In this document: one piece after another, positions 41,360 to 53,513 of the stretch
How the letters are laid out: every line of letters starts with the position of its first letter
Numbering within the stretch: the stretch's first letter is position 1
NCBI RefSeq assembly: GCF_029784135.1
Contig: NC_073745.1
Coordinates: forward strand, 55,154,205 to 55,218,204
Direction: 5' to 3'
From: Toxorhynchites rutilus septentrionalis
Taxonomy: Eukaryota; Arthropoda; Insecta; Diptera; Culicidae
DNA length: 64,000 nt
Notes under the pieces: model-generated
What the model saw: only the letters and a program-made list of their open reading frames with translations
Told to the model about the DNA's origin: nothing
The model's database searches: none
Translations under genes and position numbers: made by a program

Positions 41360-43380
41360 TTGCTCGTTTGTTCTATTTTACTATTATAGATATCGAGCAA
41401 GTCTATAGCATTGACCGAGTGAAAGCTATCGGTGCAACTGTCAGAATTTTTTGAGTTATTTGGTTTTCTTTTTGCATATCTTCAGTGAATCAATTTGTTT
41501 TAGTTGGCTTCCCCGATATATTCCTTTGAGAAACGCTTCAGAAACGCTTAAATATATGCAATTAGCAACACAAGTTCGAGCTCGGTATGAGATTATTTCA
41601 ATTTACAAAGTACGAGATTATGCTCGGTGTGATAGTGGTAGTATTTGTATCGACTTCTCGATTCAATTTATATAATAGGGTCCACTATCTCAAATGTATT
41701 TCCTAAGCGCATTCGACACTAAATAGTTAACCCTTTCACGTACAACATCGAGTCTCACTCGATATGAAATGATTGTACCAAAACGTACATTATCGAGTCT
41801 CTCTCGTGGTGCGCTTGCATATCACAACTCAGCACTCAGCAGAGTAGTGAAATTACTTGAATCGTGACCCATCAAAGCGTTTGCCTTTGGTCCGTTCTTT
41901 TGAGAATCAAATCGTATGGGAAGGGGTTAATGCCATATCAAAACGTACATCCGCATTTGTGCGTCATTTGTTTTTTTCAATTTAGAATCTCACACTTATA
42001 CACCTTGTAAACACTACTCTTGGAAATTGATTTTTAACTCCATTATGTTGATGTTATGTTGAATTGATAGTATTCCGCTATCTACCATCAATTCACTATT
42101 TCACCTCTAAGAACGGCATTCGGCACGCTGCAATGCAGGGGCGCTGAGTGATGCGGTAACTCAAAATCACTACGCGCGTATAGCTACACACGCTTTGTGT
42201 AAGTTTACTTAGAAAAACGTATTGATTGCTAGATTTGCAATGCCGAACTTATCATAATTATTTAAACAAAAAGATAAACACCCAATTCTAGAGTCCTCTC
42301 GAAAGGTTTTACAATTTATTTGTGCATTCTATAAAATCCTTGTGAAGAAAATACATCGAATAAAAGTCTAACAATACTGAATGCTAAATTAATCTCTCTT
42401 TTTTGCTACATATATAAGTATTGTATATAGTCGATTACATATTGCCTTCGTAACCCTAGTGGTTTTGTTCCACCTTCTATTGAGAGACGACGCTCCTAGC
42501 GTTTATGTCCCTCACTTTTCTCTTTTATATCGATTTTTTCCTCTTCTTTTATTTTTTGGTAATAGTTTTGGTTCTGAAATCTTTAAAGTTTAGTTTGGTT
42601 GTGATGCACTCCGATGACATTCCACCGATGGTTCTTCTCTTAGCAAAAATCAAACTACACTACTATTTTTCTATTCTACTGCGAACTGTGACTGCATAGT
42701 GAAGAAGTTTGAGATCGGATACAACATTCGTAGAACGTTGTATTGAAAGAAAAAAAACGGAACGAAACAAGAAAAAAAAACTATACTAAACGTGCTTCGC
42801 GCGATTGGAATGCAATGGGTGAACAACTTATGCTTCGATAACCTAGCAGAATTCGATACTTACGACACCCTCGTGGTTCTCTTTTTAATATACACTCTTA
42901 CAACTATCGCAATCCAGATCAAAACAGGTGGATGGAAATGAGATTATGTGCGCTCTGTTGTAGAAATGCAAGCTTATCCTGGTTAGCGACAACATTTCCC
43001 GTAAGCAGGCAGAGATTACATGGTTTTGTTCTTTTACTAGCCGATTGTCAAAAATAAGAATAAAACAAAACAAGTTCGCTCTAACTACGGAATACGGAAC
43101 TAAAATCTAGATATTAGCTAAAGCACGAGTTAAAATGAAAAAGAGAGGTGAAATAATCCGCTAAGCGTTCTATGGTGGAAATTAATGACCCAAACGAAAG
43201 AAAAAAAACAATTCTATTAATTAGGCGCGCTAAAATATCGGAATTGCGAGGGGTTATTTTGAGATTTTCCATGGGTGATTTTTGTGCGTGTGTGTGTTTG
43301 ATTTTACATCTATTTTGGGGGAGTGGTAAGTGAATAACGCAGATTTTAGAAAAGAATAATGTACATATCTCAGTACATGA
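41360..43380. other. Intronic DNA; nothing recognised
   Basis: AT-rich sequence between the long-TIR element and the exon at 43388. Two similar CG(A)TCGAGTCTCNCTCG-type words occur at 41750 and 41800. No coding or mobile signature is supported. Confidence 0.35.
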
Positions 43381-43387
43381 CCCTCAC

Positions 43388-43689
43388 CTGAGGTAGGAAG
43401 GATAGGCTCTTGGTGCTCTCGGCGTATCGGTTGACCGCCCGCAGCTCGTCCAGGGTCATGTGGTGCTGCGAACCGGACCGGGTCGTGGACGAGGACGAAT
43501 GTGACGATGACGAGCAGCTGGACTTTTGCACGTTGAAGATTCCTGGGCCCTCGAGAGACACCGAAAGCCGGGCGCAGGACTCAAGCAGCGAGTGCTCTGG
43601 AATGATGCCGAGGGAAACGGCCGAATTGCCCACGTTCGGTCCACCGGTGGTCAGCAGTGCCGGCGTCGAATGTGATTCCTCCTGTGCGA
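43388..43689 (-). CDS. Internal exon of an unidentified host gene
   Basis: The acceptor GACACCAG (AG at 43691-43690) and the donor CAG/GTGAGG (GT at 43387-43386) bound a 302-nt exon. It takes two bases to complete a codon from the upstream exon (which ends with one base) and ends in phase 0, matching the exon at 27185. It encodes about 100 residues: EESHSTPALLTTGGPNVGN, EHSLLESCARLSVSLEGPGI, a Ser-rich run (SSSSHSSSSTT) and an ordered block (MTLDELRAVNRYAESTKSL). The last block is probably a conserved motif, but the family was not recognised. An alternative acceptor (GCACAG) would be out of phase with the upstream exon. Confidence 0.7.
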
Positions 43690-44592
43690 CTGGTGTCGTT
43701 TCGAGATTCGATGTTTTTTTTCCCGACGATTACAGAATTAAAGCGACGTGCGATTCGAGAATGGTGGTGAAGATGATGATGATGATGGCGGAAAGTTATG
43801 CACAGATTAAGCGATATTTCAACATACACAGGGATCGGGATCGTATCGGGATGTATAACAGGGATAGGGAAGAAAAGAGAAGAATCACAAATAAATTAGA
43901 GCATTATAGGTATTAGCACTGCCGAATGGACACTGCCACATTAAAGCTTTCCTTATATACGGGGGGTAAAATAATTACAACCAAAAACGTGTTACTTTCT
44001 TTCTACGCTAAATGTTACGGTTAAGCAACCAAACACATACTTAGTCCCCATCGTTCGCATTCACACTGCAGCCAGGTTTTCTCGGTTTCTAAAGCTAGTT
44101 TCACTACACTCGATCGATGATTGGTTGTTGTTGATGATTGGTTGTTTATTACGTTATTAGTAATGGTAGTTTTAGGTTATGATTCAGATCACGATGTCAG
44201 TCCGGGGTGATATCAAGAAGTAAAAAACGAAGGGAAGAAAAAACGGGAGAAAGAAAACAAATAAATCACCATTAGTTCGTTGTTGTTTTCAATTAACCAA
44301 TTCACGTTTGGTGTTTCGATGGCATGAAACCGAATCAACGGAAATTGCAAACGTTATTAACTATACAAAATTAAATTTCTCTATCAACTATCATCAATGA
44401 AATTAGGCATAAAACAGTAATCGTTAATCAAAACTGCCCATCTACGTTGGCAATCATATTACAAGTAAAATACCAAGAGCAAGACGCTACTGTACAATTT
44501 TTAAAATCATATTTATCATTCTAGGGATGAAAAAATCCAAATCAAACTATCAAAAAAGAAACTACCAAACGGAACAAAAATCTTCCACTTAC

Positions 44593-44776
44593 ATGCATAG
44601 TTCTGCTGGGCCGTCTTCCCCCTGGGTGGAGGTGGATAGCGGAACGAGCAGATCCACTCGTCCTGAACCCGCAGGACCCGACCGGTGACCCGGGCGTAAT
44701 ACTCGTAGTTGTCCCGCCCGAACAGGTCGAACGCGGCGAACTGCTCGATCATCTGCTTCATGATCTTGGTTGCGAC
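44593..44776 (-). CDS. Internal exon of an unidentified host gene (conserved-looking domain)
   Basis: The acceptor TTCCCGTTCCAG and the donor GCAT/GTAAGT enclose 184 nt. The exon starts in phase 0 and ends one base into a codon. It encodes VATKIMKQMIEQFAAFDLFG, then RDNYEYYARVTGRVLRVQDE, WICSFRYPPPPRGKTAQQNY. It has no low complexity and is rich in aromatic and helical residues, so it looks like part of a folded domain, in contrast to the disordered downstream exons. GC content is far above the flanks. I could not name the family. It joins the 43388-43689 exon across a 903-bp intron. Confidence 0.75.
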
Positions 44777-44859
44777 CTGGAACGGGAAAGAGAGATGATC
44801 GAAAAACATAAGAATGGATATTAGAAATTGTAGATCAAGGAGTGGTTTCATTGAGCATG

Positions 44860-46690
44860 TACAAGGAAGGTGTATACGGGTTGCTAACTATTACTGGAAT
44901 GATTTGCTTGATCGATTGGTTGATGTGGAGATTCACAGATTATTGGTTCATAGCATTGGTGATGAACGAAGAGAAAAGAACATTTTCTATGTGGGATTCT
45001 ACGATACAAATACAACAAACATAGAAGACAAATGTCCACAAAAAACAAATAGTAGCGGAAGATTGAAACGAATTTCAACAGTACCGAAATCGGTCTAATA
45101 GTTTGCATGCAAATGCTAATAATATTTTTGAAAAGTTTTGATTGTGTAAATGTATTTCATTTCCAGTACAGACTTGATTCTAGTGGCTAGAAGACAAACA
45201 GAAAAACACTCCGAATCGTAATAGGAGGTCTAACCATCTCCGATTACACGAAGTTATAGTTCGTCATTCTGGTAACCACATTCACAAGGCAACCAACTCC
45301 CCCAAGATAAAAACGATCACTTGGGGATTGTTCCGGGTTTTGTAGGCGTTTCTGGAGGAATAAAATTTTATGAATGCACCACTTTTCATCATGGCCGTAA
45401 TTTTGACAGTTGTCATTTATTTTGTGGTGTATTCATTCCATCATGAAGAGAGTGACACCTGAACTGAACACTTGTTCAGTTCTAGAAACTCATCGCACTC
45501 TTCGTCCGTTTTACGGTCCATCAACGTCCATCAGATCAATTAATTCAAACAATCATGAATCGCACCAATTTTACTCAACTAGGAAGACACGCAAGATCAG
45601 AGACGTTACATACGTTACATACGTTAGTGTGTATGGGCCGGTGGAATCATTGGTTTCCTTCATAAATAATGTCATGACCATAAACATCAGACTTCTTTGT
45701 ACCAGTGCCTTTGATGTGAAAAAATGTTAGTTCAAAAAGTCGTAATTTCGCTATTGGATCCGAGAGTAGACCTCTAATATCATAAGATTCAACATGTAGA
45801 GTGTTTGCTCTATGCCGATCAATCGCAAACGATCAACACCTTGCAAGACAACAGTCGCCACGATATCAACTGATATATGGCATTCATTACTGCAAAAAAC
45901 AAACTTCCTCCAGCCAGCCAAGTTAACTATATGCTGGAAATCATATGCAAATAAAAATGGCCCGAAAATTTTGTTGCCAAATTTATTACATATAGCACAA
46001 TTTATATGCGTTTCATTTTAATCATAAGGTATATGCCTATTATAATATAATAGTTTCTTCTAAAGCTTTGCTTATGCCCGGTCTTCTATTCCATAAAAAT
46101 AGCATTTACGAAAAATTGTTCCGATTTTGTTCCGACTTTATACAGTTTTCTTCCTCAACCAACATTTTAGTCCCAGGTATTTTTATATCTTACCCTAAAA
46201 ATGTATCATCTTGCATTGAGATGATCTGAAAAATTGAATATAAATATTCTGCCGAAAATACTGATTTTTAAAAAAATTTAGCTGTTAATCCGCTTTAACG
46301 ATTGTTGTATTCTTACTAGAAATTGATTGGAAGTGAACATTCGAAGAAAAATTAAAAAAAATGCACTTCAGATGGGATTTATGTTTTTTGCCGTGTCGAG
46401 ACCAAAGAGACCCATTCCATTATACCAATTTGGAAAGTCCACACTTTTCTACACAGTTAAGGAATGTATATTTTAACGTTTTTGAGATATACTGTGTTTC
46501 AGTCTCTTTTGAAGAACATATCTACTTTTTGAAAAGTATAGCTTTTGGACCATCTAACCGATAGCGATCATGATCATGACCAAATGAAATGTCTTTTAAA
46601 ATGAACTTTCTATGAAAAAATACTCAACTTCCAACTTCCTTTCTATACTCAAAGACCAACTCGTCGTCACTCCTACTTCACACCTACGTC
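44860..46690. other. Nothing recognised
   Basis: AT-rich DNA 5' (minus sense) of the 44.6-kb exon, probably intron. Short ORFs (for example 45410-45730) lack motifs. TACGTTACATACGTTA is a small local duplication at ~45604-45625. Confidence 0.35.
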
Positions 46691-46694
46691 GTCA

Positions 46695-46785
46695 CTAGAG
46701 TTTACTTCCATTCCGAAGGAAGAAAGAAGTGAATGAGAATTAAACTCGTGATGTTAACAACTACGCAAGATCGCCTCGGCAATTT
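46695..46785 (-). mobile_element. Decayed SINE fragment
   Basis: TTTACTTCCATTCCGAAGGA..., then GAGAATTAAACTCGTGA and ACGCAAGATCGCCTCGGC, parallel the minus-strand SINE at 19701-19861 (TTCCATTTTGG, GAGAATTGAACTCGTGA, ACGCCAGATCGG). Ends and duplications are lost. Confidence 0.5.
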
Positions 46786-46971
46786 AAATTCATTAAAACC
46801 AATGTGAAAACCATTGTAGCTATCCACCCTGCATAATGTCCTATCCAAGGGGAGTAAGATAATTATGGGGGTAGTACACTATGAACATCATAAAAAGTAT
46901 GTGATTTTTCAACGAGAAAATAAATTACTATGATTAATCTGATATCACAGTGTTGTTAGGTGTATATTGTA

Positions 46972-48271
46972 AAGGGTGTGTCACATCAAATTGCATCACG
47001 GAAAAAACGCTGTAGAAATTTAATTTTTAGGAATTATATCTTCAGTTTTCGCTTATAATCAGATAAGAGTGTATAGATCACGTTGGCCATGCTTCACTGT
47101 CAATTTTTCGTAAATTTGGAAAAATGTCGTCGAACGAAAAAGAGCGTCGTGAATTAATCCTGTGCACTCATTTCGAGAATCTGGAGTTGTCACATCGGGA
47201 CATCGGTAAGATGCTGGGAATCGTCCAATCCACGGTCAGCAGAGTACTAAAACGATACTTCGAGAACCTAATCATCGACCGGAAGGTGAAGAACGGCAAA
47301 AATGGATGCTCCGTCAGTGAAAAAGATCACAAGCGCGTAGTTAAGCAGTTTAGACGTGATCCGAGAAGTTCGGTCCGGGATGTCGCCAATAAGCTGAATT
47401 TATCAAGTTCATTCGTCCAGCGGACCAAGCAGCGGGAGGGCCTGCGTACATACAAGGTTCAGAAGGCTCCTAACCGCGACGAAAGGCAAAACATGGTGGG
47501 GAAGACGCGAGCCCGGAAGCTGTACACCGAAATGCTGACGAAGCCGCATTGCCTGGTAATGGACGACGGAAACCTACGTCAAAGCGGACTTTCGTCAGCT
47601 GCCGGGCCTGTTGTTCTTCTCCGCAGAGGATAAATTCAGCGTTCCGGAGGAGATTCGCAAGCAGAAACTATCCAAGTTTGCCAAAAAGTACATGGTGTGG
47701 CAAGCGATCTGCTCTTGCGGAAAGCGGAGGCGCCCCCTTCGTGATGACCGGCACGGTAAACGGGCAGGTTTACCTTAAGGAGTGCCTACAGAAGCGCTTA
47801 CTACCACTATAGAAGCAGCACGAGGGCCCGACCATCTTCTGGCCGGATCTCGCTTCGTGCCACTATTCAAAGGACGTGTTGGAGTGGTACGAAGCCAACG
47901 GGGTCACCTTCGTGCCAAAGAAAATGAACCCGCCCAACGCGCCGGAGTTTCGCCCAATAGAGAAATATTGGGCGATTATGAAGCAGGCCCTCCGGAAGAA
48001 CCCAAAAGTTGTCAAATCGGAGGCGGACTTCAAGAGAAAATGGATTTCTGTTCAAAAAAAACTACAACCTGACGTTGTACAGAACCTTATGGAGGGTGTA
48101 AAGAGGAAGGTGCGAGCATACGGGCTTGGGCTCGAAGTATGAATAAAAAGAAAATGCCAAAAGTTGTTTAATAGTTTTTATTTTACTGTCTAAAATTTTC
48201 AAAAGGATCGGTCTACTGGACGAATTTCTACAGTGTTTTTTCCGTGATGCAATTTGATGTGACACACCCTT
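46972..48271 (+). mobile_element. ITmDD37E-type Tc1/mariner element, complete ends
   Basis: The 49-bp TIRs (46972-47020 and 48223-48271) begin AAGGGTGTGTCACATCAAAT and differ at one position. TA flanks both ends (46970-46971, 48272-48273). Total length 1300 bp, full size for the family. The transposase inside is broken, so the element could move only in trans. A second, more decayed copy lies at 11950-12747. Confidence 0.95.
47124..48142 (+). pseudogene. DD37E transposase with two frameshifts and one stop
   Basis: ATG 47124 opens the paired helix-turn-helix domain (LSHRDIGKMLGIVQSTVSRV; VRDVANKLNLSSSFVQR) for TIR binding. The first catalytic aspartate is in LVMDDG; an extra G at ~47566 shifts the frame from there (expected DDETYVKADF as in the 12-kb copy). 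A second extra G lies near 47730 (AAAGCGGAGGCGCCC), and a TAG interrupts LLPL*KQHEG near 47810. The second aspartate (FWPDLASCHYS) and the glutamate (APEFRPIEKYWAIMK) are intact and separated by 37 residues, which defines DD37E. Cut-and-paste transposition at TA; this copy is inactive. Confidence 0.9.
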
Positions 48272-48351
48272 TATAACAAACAAAAAATATATTGGGACTG
48301 TCCCCTGAATAGCCGCTACCGGTTTGTTGAACCCTTGCAGCCAAAACCTTG

Positions 48352-48662
48352 TAAACTGGTGGGAGTTCTACAAGTTTTTCTAGTGGTCCGATTTCAACCA
48401 ATGATTTTTACGTAATTTTGGATATATTTCCTGTCATCGTAAGTAGGATTTTTTCAACATATTGATTTCCGACGAAATTCCGACATTTTTTGTAAAAAAA
48501 TGCGTTTTTGCCTCAAAAATTCACCAACATTTTATTTTTCAAAATATCAAAAAAAAAAATCCTACGTACGATGACAGGAAATTTAGTGGAGAATCTGGGA
48601 AAAACTATTTCATCAGAATCGGGTGGACCGTTCCGGAGGTAGAACTCCCACCAGTTTTCTAA
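48352..48662. repeat. Fold-back (MITE-like) inverted repeat
   Basis: The left arm AAACTGGTGGGAGTTCTAC...TGTCATCGTAAGTAGGATTT (48352-48450) is mirrored by the right arm AAATCCTACGTACGATGACA...GTAGAACTCCCACCAGTTTT (48560-48659). The arms are ~100 bp with some mismatches. A hairpin of ~310 nt is possible. Confidence 0.75.
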
Positions 48663-49599
48663 ACTTAGTTTCGAGAAAAACGCGTTTTAAATTTTGGATC
48701 CGCGTTTCTTACGCAAAGACTTAGGTCCACTAATTGGCTTGTAAATTTGGAACGGAGTATCGGACAAACCTGGGACGAAACTACAGTAAAGTAGACATCC
48801 CAGAGAACATTTTAGGCCAGAAATATTTTGTTTTATTTTTCTCAAGTTTCCATAATGTGCTACCCCCTTAAGAAAAACAAGATTCCATATAATTTTGGCG
48901 TCACTCTTGTCATACTCAATCTCACACCAGCTAGCGAGCATACATTAGTGTTTCCTAATGCCGAAATCAGTGGTAACAGTGCAGCAACAAAGTTGTGAAT
49001 AAGGCATTCTCTAGAGGTGAGAGCATCTTTTTTGCGGATGGAAAGTTAAGGTAAAAATTTGTTTAAAAAACCAATAATTTCATGAAGAGAATTTTTTTGA
49101 ATCAACAAATCCCTTTTCAGGATAGATCACTACACGCACAAACACATTATCATTTGGACAACTCTAATAAATTAAAATATAACAATATAGTTAAATTGAA
49201 AGCCCTTAGTGTAGTCGTACGTCTCTCCAGTTGTGGCCCCGACATTACCCACCCCGTCTTTTATGTTTTTCAAGCTTTCCAATTTCATTTCAGGTTTAGG
49301 TTTAACAAATTTTGAAGAAATTCGGAAACTTTAAAGAACTGGTGTGACATTTTTTTATAACGCTTCCTAATCTTGAAGCCAATCTGCCGTCTACAGTTTT
49401 CTCTAAATAAATGAAATATGGATCCAAAAATGTGTCGAGAAAAAAAATTATAAGGCGATAAAATTCGGAAAAACTGAATACCGTATGTTCTACAGTGACA
49501 TCGTAGTAGGCGTTGTTATTCCAATTAAAATTCGTGTTGACGAAATTGAACTTCGTGTCCCATTGCACAATGGTCCAGGAGATGCATTTAAGTGGAAAT

Positions 49600-50080
49600 T
49601 GGCATTTAGAGCTCGACAGTTATTCTCTAGGCAAAAACTGTCTTCGACAAAGTTGTTACATATGATGAAGCGCTCATTTTCATGTTGCCAAAAATAGGGT
49701 GACCAACATTTGCGATAAAATAAAACATCTAACTTTCTTATCTCTATAGATAGAGGTAAATCTCTATAGAGGTAAATCCAGTTAGTTTTATATTTCAAAT
49801 TCTACTAATGACTAAAGACTTTTAGAACATACTGATACAAACATTTTGCGATGCAGAAGTTGTCCCAAAAAATACGCTCTTTTCAATTGCTTGCCATTCT
49901 TTATTCTTTAGACAAAAACTGTTCTCGACAAAGTTGTTACATATGATAGAGCGCTTATTTTTATGTTATCAAAAATAGGGTGACCAAAATTGTCGATGAA
50001 ATCAAAAATCTAACCTTCTTATCTTTATAGATAGAGATAAACATAATTCGACAATATTGTAGCACCAATTATTTCAATTA
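49600..50080 (+). repeat. Degenerate direct repeat (two ~170-bp units)
   Basis: GGCAAAAACTGTCTTCGACA, AAGTTGTTACATATGAT, AAAAATAGGGTGACCAA and CTTCTTATCT.TATAGATAGA occur in the same order at ~49630-49770 and ~49910-50045. AGGGTGACCA recurs at 50152. No coding content. Confidence 0.7.
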
Positions 50081-50410
50081 ACTTTGTAGAATAAAGCTTT
50101 TTTCTATCTTTTAATATAATCGATTTAGCGCTTTTTTTCTCTGTTGCATTAGGGTGACCATGGAAAAGCGGGGTTTTTGCTCTAACTTTTATATTTCAAA
50201 TTGTACATCAAAGCTGTCTTCGTACGACTTTTAGATCTTACCAAGACCAACATTTTGCGATGCATCGTATTCAATCGATTTATCGTGATCATCACAAATC
50301 ATCAATAATAAATGTATTCTACAACTGAGAATTTGAGATTAACTCATTTACTGGAATATAACGTCCATACTAATGTAACAATTTCCGGAATGGAAAGAAT
50401 ACAACAAATC

Positions 50411-50705
50411 AGATTGTAATTTTGTGCTCCCGTGGCCTAGTGATTTGCGTCACACCCAACATGCCGGAGGTTCGGGTTGGATTCCCGTTCTGATCGGAGG
50501 TTTTTCGTCAAAGAAATTCCTCCGACTTGCACTGTGGTCACGCGTATTCTAGAGTTTTCCACTCAGAACACATTCAAAGCGTGTAATTTGGCATAAATAT
50601 CTCAACTAAGTACTAATAAAAATGACGCAAGTAATATCACGTTGAGACGGCGAAGTTCCTCTAGGAACGTTAGTGCCATTTAAGAAGTAAGAAGATTGTA
50701 ATTTT
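50411..50705 (+). mobile_element. tRNA-derived SINE with 13-bp target duplication
   Basis: The body is 50424-50692 between exact copies of AGATTGTAATTTT (50411-50423, 50693-50705). A-box-like CGTGGCCTAGTGATTTGCGT and B-box GGTTCGGGTTGGATTCCC are at the head. Same family as 36007-36303 in opposite orientation. Confidence 0.95.
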
Positions 50706-51059
50706 CATCTAATTTACTGGTAGTAAATATTATTAAAATAATACGACGAGGAAGAACAACAAACTTATAAAGTAGAATGTAAAAATGTTAATGACGACCC
50801 CAGCTCACTTTAAAATTAGGAGACTTATATAGACCTTGGAACATTTCGTTGAAAACGTAGCAAGGGAAAAACTAAAAAAAACAAAATGAAGAAGATTGAA
50901 AAACACAAAATGTAATGTTCAACAGAATTTTTTCATTGTTTAAACATGACATTTTTATTTTCATTTTGATCAATTTAGATAGAAATTTGTAAATGCCAAA
51001 CTGATAAACAGATAAAGTGGAGAATTGGTAAATGTCAAATATTGAGAATTTCAGGAAAT

Positions 51060-51492
51060 TATTGCCTAGACGGTTAAAGACAAAAAATCGAAAGAGATAG
51101 TTAGATCGAGAAAATTAAATAAAGAAAAGTAGTAGAAGAAGGATAGAAAGAGAATGATTGTAGACTGTAAAAGGGTAGTAGAGTAAAATAAAGAGAAGAA
51201 TAAACAAAATGAAAGAAAGAGAAGAGTAGAGAAAAAATGGAAAAAGAAGTGAGAGAGAAGAGAAGAGACAGACAAAGAAACAAGAAAAAAGGATAAATAG
51301 TGAAAGTGAGGAGAGCAGAGAGACAAAAATAAAAGGGCAGAAAAAGCTCTTCTCTATCAAATAGAGAAAAGTAGAAAGAAAAGAAGAGAAATGTAGAGAA
51401 AGAAGAATAGAGAGAGAAGAAGAGAGGAAAAAAATAAAATAGTAGAGAAAAGAAAATTTTAGAATAAAGAGAGAAACGAGGGGAGGGAAAAA
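51060..51492 (+). repeat. ~430-bp polypurine (GA-rich) tract
   Basis: The plus strand is almost entirely A and G, with isolated T and rare C, in GAGAGAAGAAGAG-like patterns. It is followed by C-rich CCCCCCCCCACC and CTCACTCACTCACTG. Overlapping long minus-strand frames of Ser/Leu/Phe are a composition artefact. Such tracts can form triplex or H-DNA. Confidence 0.9.
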
Positions 51493-51589
51493 AGAAACTA
51501 ACTCCCCCCCCCACCTCACTCACTCACTGACAAATTCTGGGAAGGCCTATAGATTTACTATGGATCTCGCTGCTGCGAATAATCCGCAT

Positions 51590-51725
51590 AATCTGGCGTA
51601 GTGGTAACATTCATTCCTCTCAGGCTAAAGGTCACAGGTTCAATTCTTACTCCCGACATTCTTCCGGAATGGAAGTAAAGTCACGAACCAACCAAAAAGT
51701 GTTGAAAGTCACTATAATAGGAAGA
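51590..51725 (+). mobile_element. tRNA-derived SINE (family of 19.7 kb)
   Basis: A-box-like TGGCGTAGTGGTAACATTC and B-box GGTTCAATTCTTACTCCC, then CATTCTTCCGGAATGGAAGT and GAAAGTCACTATAATA, match the 19701-19861 copy in inverse. No long A-tail and no clear duplication. Confidence 0.75.
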
Positions 51726-52539
51726 GTTTCATGCCAACGCTATGGGTGTAAAGACATGGGTCATTTAAGCCAACTTAGAATACTTGAAAAATTCGAAAAA
51801 GAAGACTCCTTTTTGAAAAAAGCCAAAATTTATAACTTAAAAACTATGATACCTATGAAATTCTTGTGAAGGAATGAAATGTAGAAAACTATTTAAATTT
51901 TCACAAAAAAAAACCAAATTTTTTTTGGAAAAAAAAATCGCTGAAAAAAAAAGTTATTTAAAAAATTTAAATTCATTTTTCTCAAGAACGTATTTTTTTA
52001 AATTCCCAAAAATATGTATATGAATAGCCCTTATAATTTCCAACAAGTCGTCCATACATCGGAATATGGGCACTTTTACAGGGAAAAAGTTTTTGTAACA
52101 ACTTTTTCTTTGAAAAAAATATAACTAATCCTAATTTTGTTTAAAGCCCAGAAGCGATAGAGTGTCTTCGACAAAATTTTAGATCTTATTAAAACATGAA
52201 CTTTTTACGAAGACATCAACTATCTATCTTTTATAGTTTTTGGAATATAAGTCAATTTTGTATGAAGACTCCTGAAAAAAAAAATGTTTTGATCGTAACA
52301 TTTTTGTGTGTAAATTCTTACGTTTGACATGTTTTTGGCATGTTTCTAAATAGAAAAAAAGAGCATGTAAATTGCGATAATTTATGCATAAAAATGTTAC
52401 TAATTGAACATTAATAGTATTTTCTTCAAAGAAAAACATGAAAAAGTTGTTGTTCGAAAAACTTTTTCCATCTAAATGTGCCCATTAGGGTGCCAATGAA
52501 AGTATGGGAAAAAATCGACCCTAAAATTTCAAAAAGTTA

Positions 52540-53509
52540 CCCTATACAAAATGTTCACCACCTCGAAAAACATCCTATGCCGAATTTCAGCTCAATCGGA
52601 TTTAAGGGAGAGTGGCGCAAAGTGGTCAAAATTTGAGTTTTTTCAAAATCGAAAAATCACCCAAGGGGAAATCGGGGTTTTCGAAAAAAATTGTTTGATG
52701 CCAAATGTCTTAAAATTGCATGAAAATTGCAGATCTAGTGTCATATCAAAAGTTTTTTTTGTCAAAAAATGGCACTCTGGGACTTAGTTTTGTTCGGAGT
52801 ACGAAACGAAAACTATGGTTTTGGGTGCCAATGAAAATAGATATCTCTATTTTTCATTCGGAACTCATTCGGATGTCATTTACAGACGTTAAAATTTGAG
52901 TTTTTTGAAAACCGAAAAATTACCGAAAATCGGGATTTTAAAAAAAATCGATGCCAAATGTCTTAAAATTGCATGACAAGTCGAGATTTACAGTTATCTC
53001 GAAAAACTGTAACTCTCGACGGGTACCTAACGCAATTTTAAGACATTTAACATCAAAATTTTGTTTTAAAACCTCGATTTTCGGTTATTTTTCGCTTTTC
53101 AAAAAAAACTCAAATTTCAACGTTTGTGGCACCAGTAAATGAATGCAGAATGAGCTAATGTTTTGCATAGGGTATATTATCGAGCAAATCAACACTTCGT
53201 AATAAGTTCCGAATGAAAAATCGAGATAACTATTTTTATTAGCACCCAAAACCATACTTTTCGTTTCGTACTCCGAAAAAAACAAGTCCCAGAATGCTGT
53301 TTTTTGACATTTTGTATTGAGATGACGCTAGATCTCGACGTTACATGCTATTTTAAGAGATTTGACACCAAATAATTTTCTTCGAAAACCCCGATTTACT
53401 TGAGTGATTTTTCGATTTCCAAAAAACTCAAACTTTGACAGCTCGGCGCCTCTCCCCTTAAGACCAATTGAGCAGAAATTCGGCATAGGGTGTTTTTTAG
53501 AGGATATAG

Positions 53510-53512
<3 letters not shown>
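52540..53512. repeat. ~1-kb imperfect inverted repeat (fold-back)
   Basis: The left arm (~52540-52990) and right arm (~53030-53512) mirror each other block by block: CATCCTATGCCGAATTTCAG with CTGAAATTCGGCATAGGGTG (inverse), CACTCTGGGACTT, GGAGTACGAAACGAAAA, AACCATAGTTTTGGGTGC, AAATGTCTTAAAATTGC. The centre is near 53010. Identity varies, with several small indels. Confidence 0.8.

Positions 53513-53513
<1 letters not shown>

Noticed and set aside
51066..51523. Overlapping long minus-strand frames rich in Ser, Leu and Phe
   Set aside because: They are the complement of the polypurine tract; three overlapping frames with the same composition show a sequence-bias artefact and not a gene.
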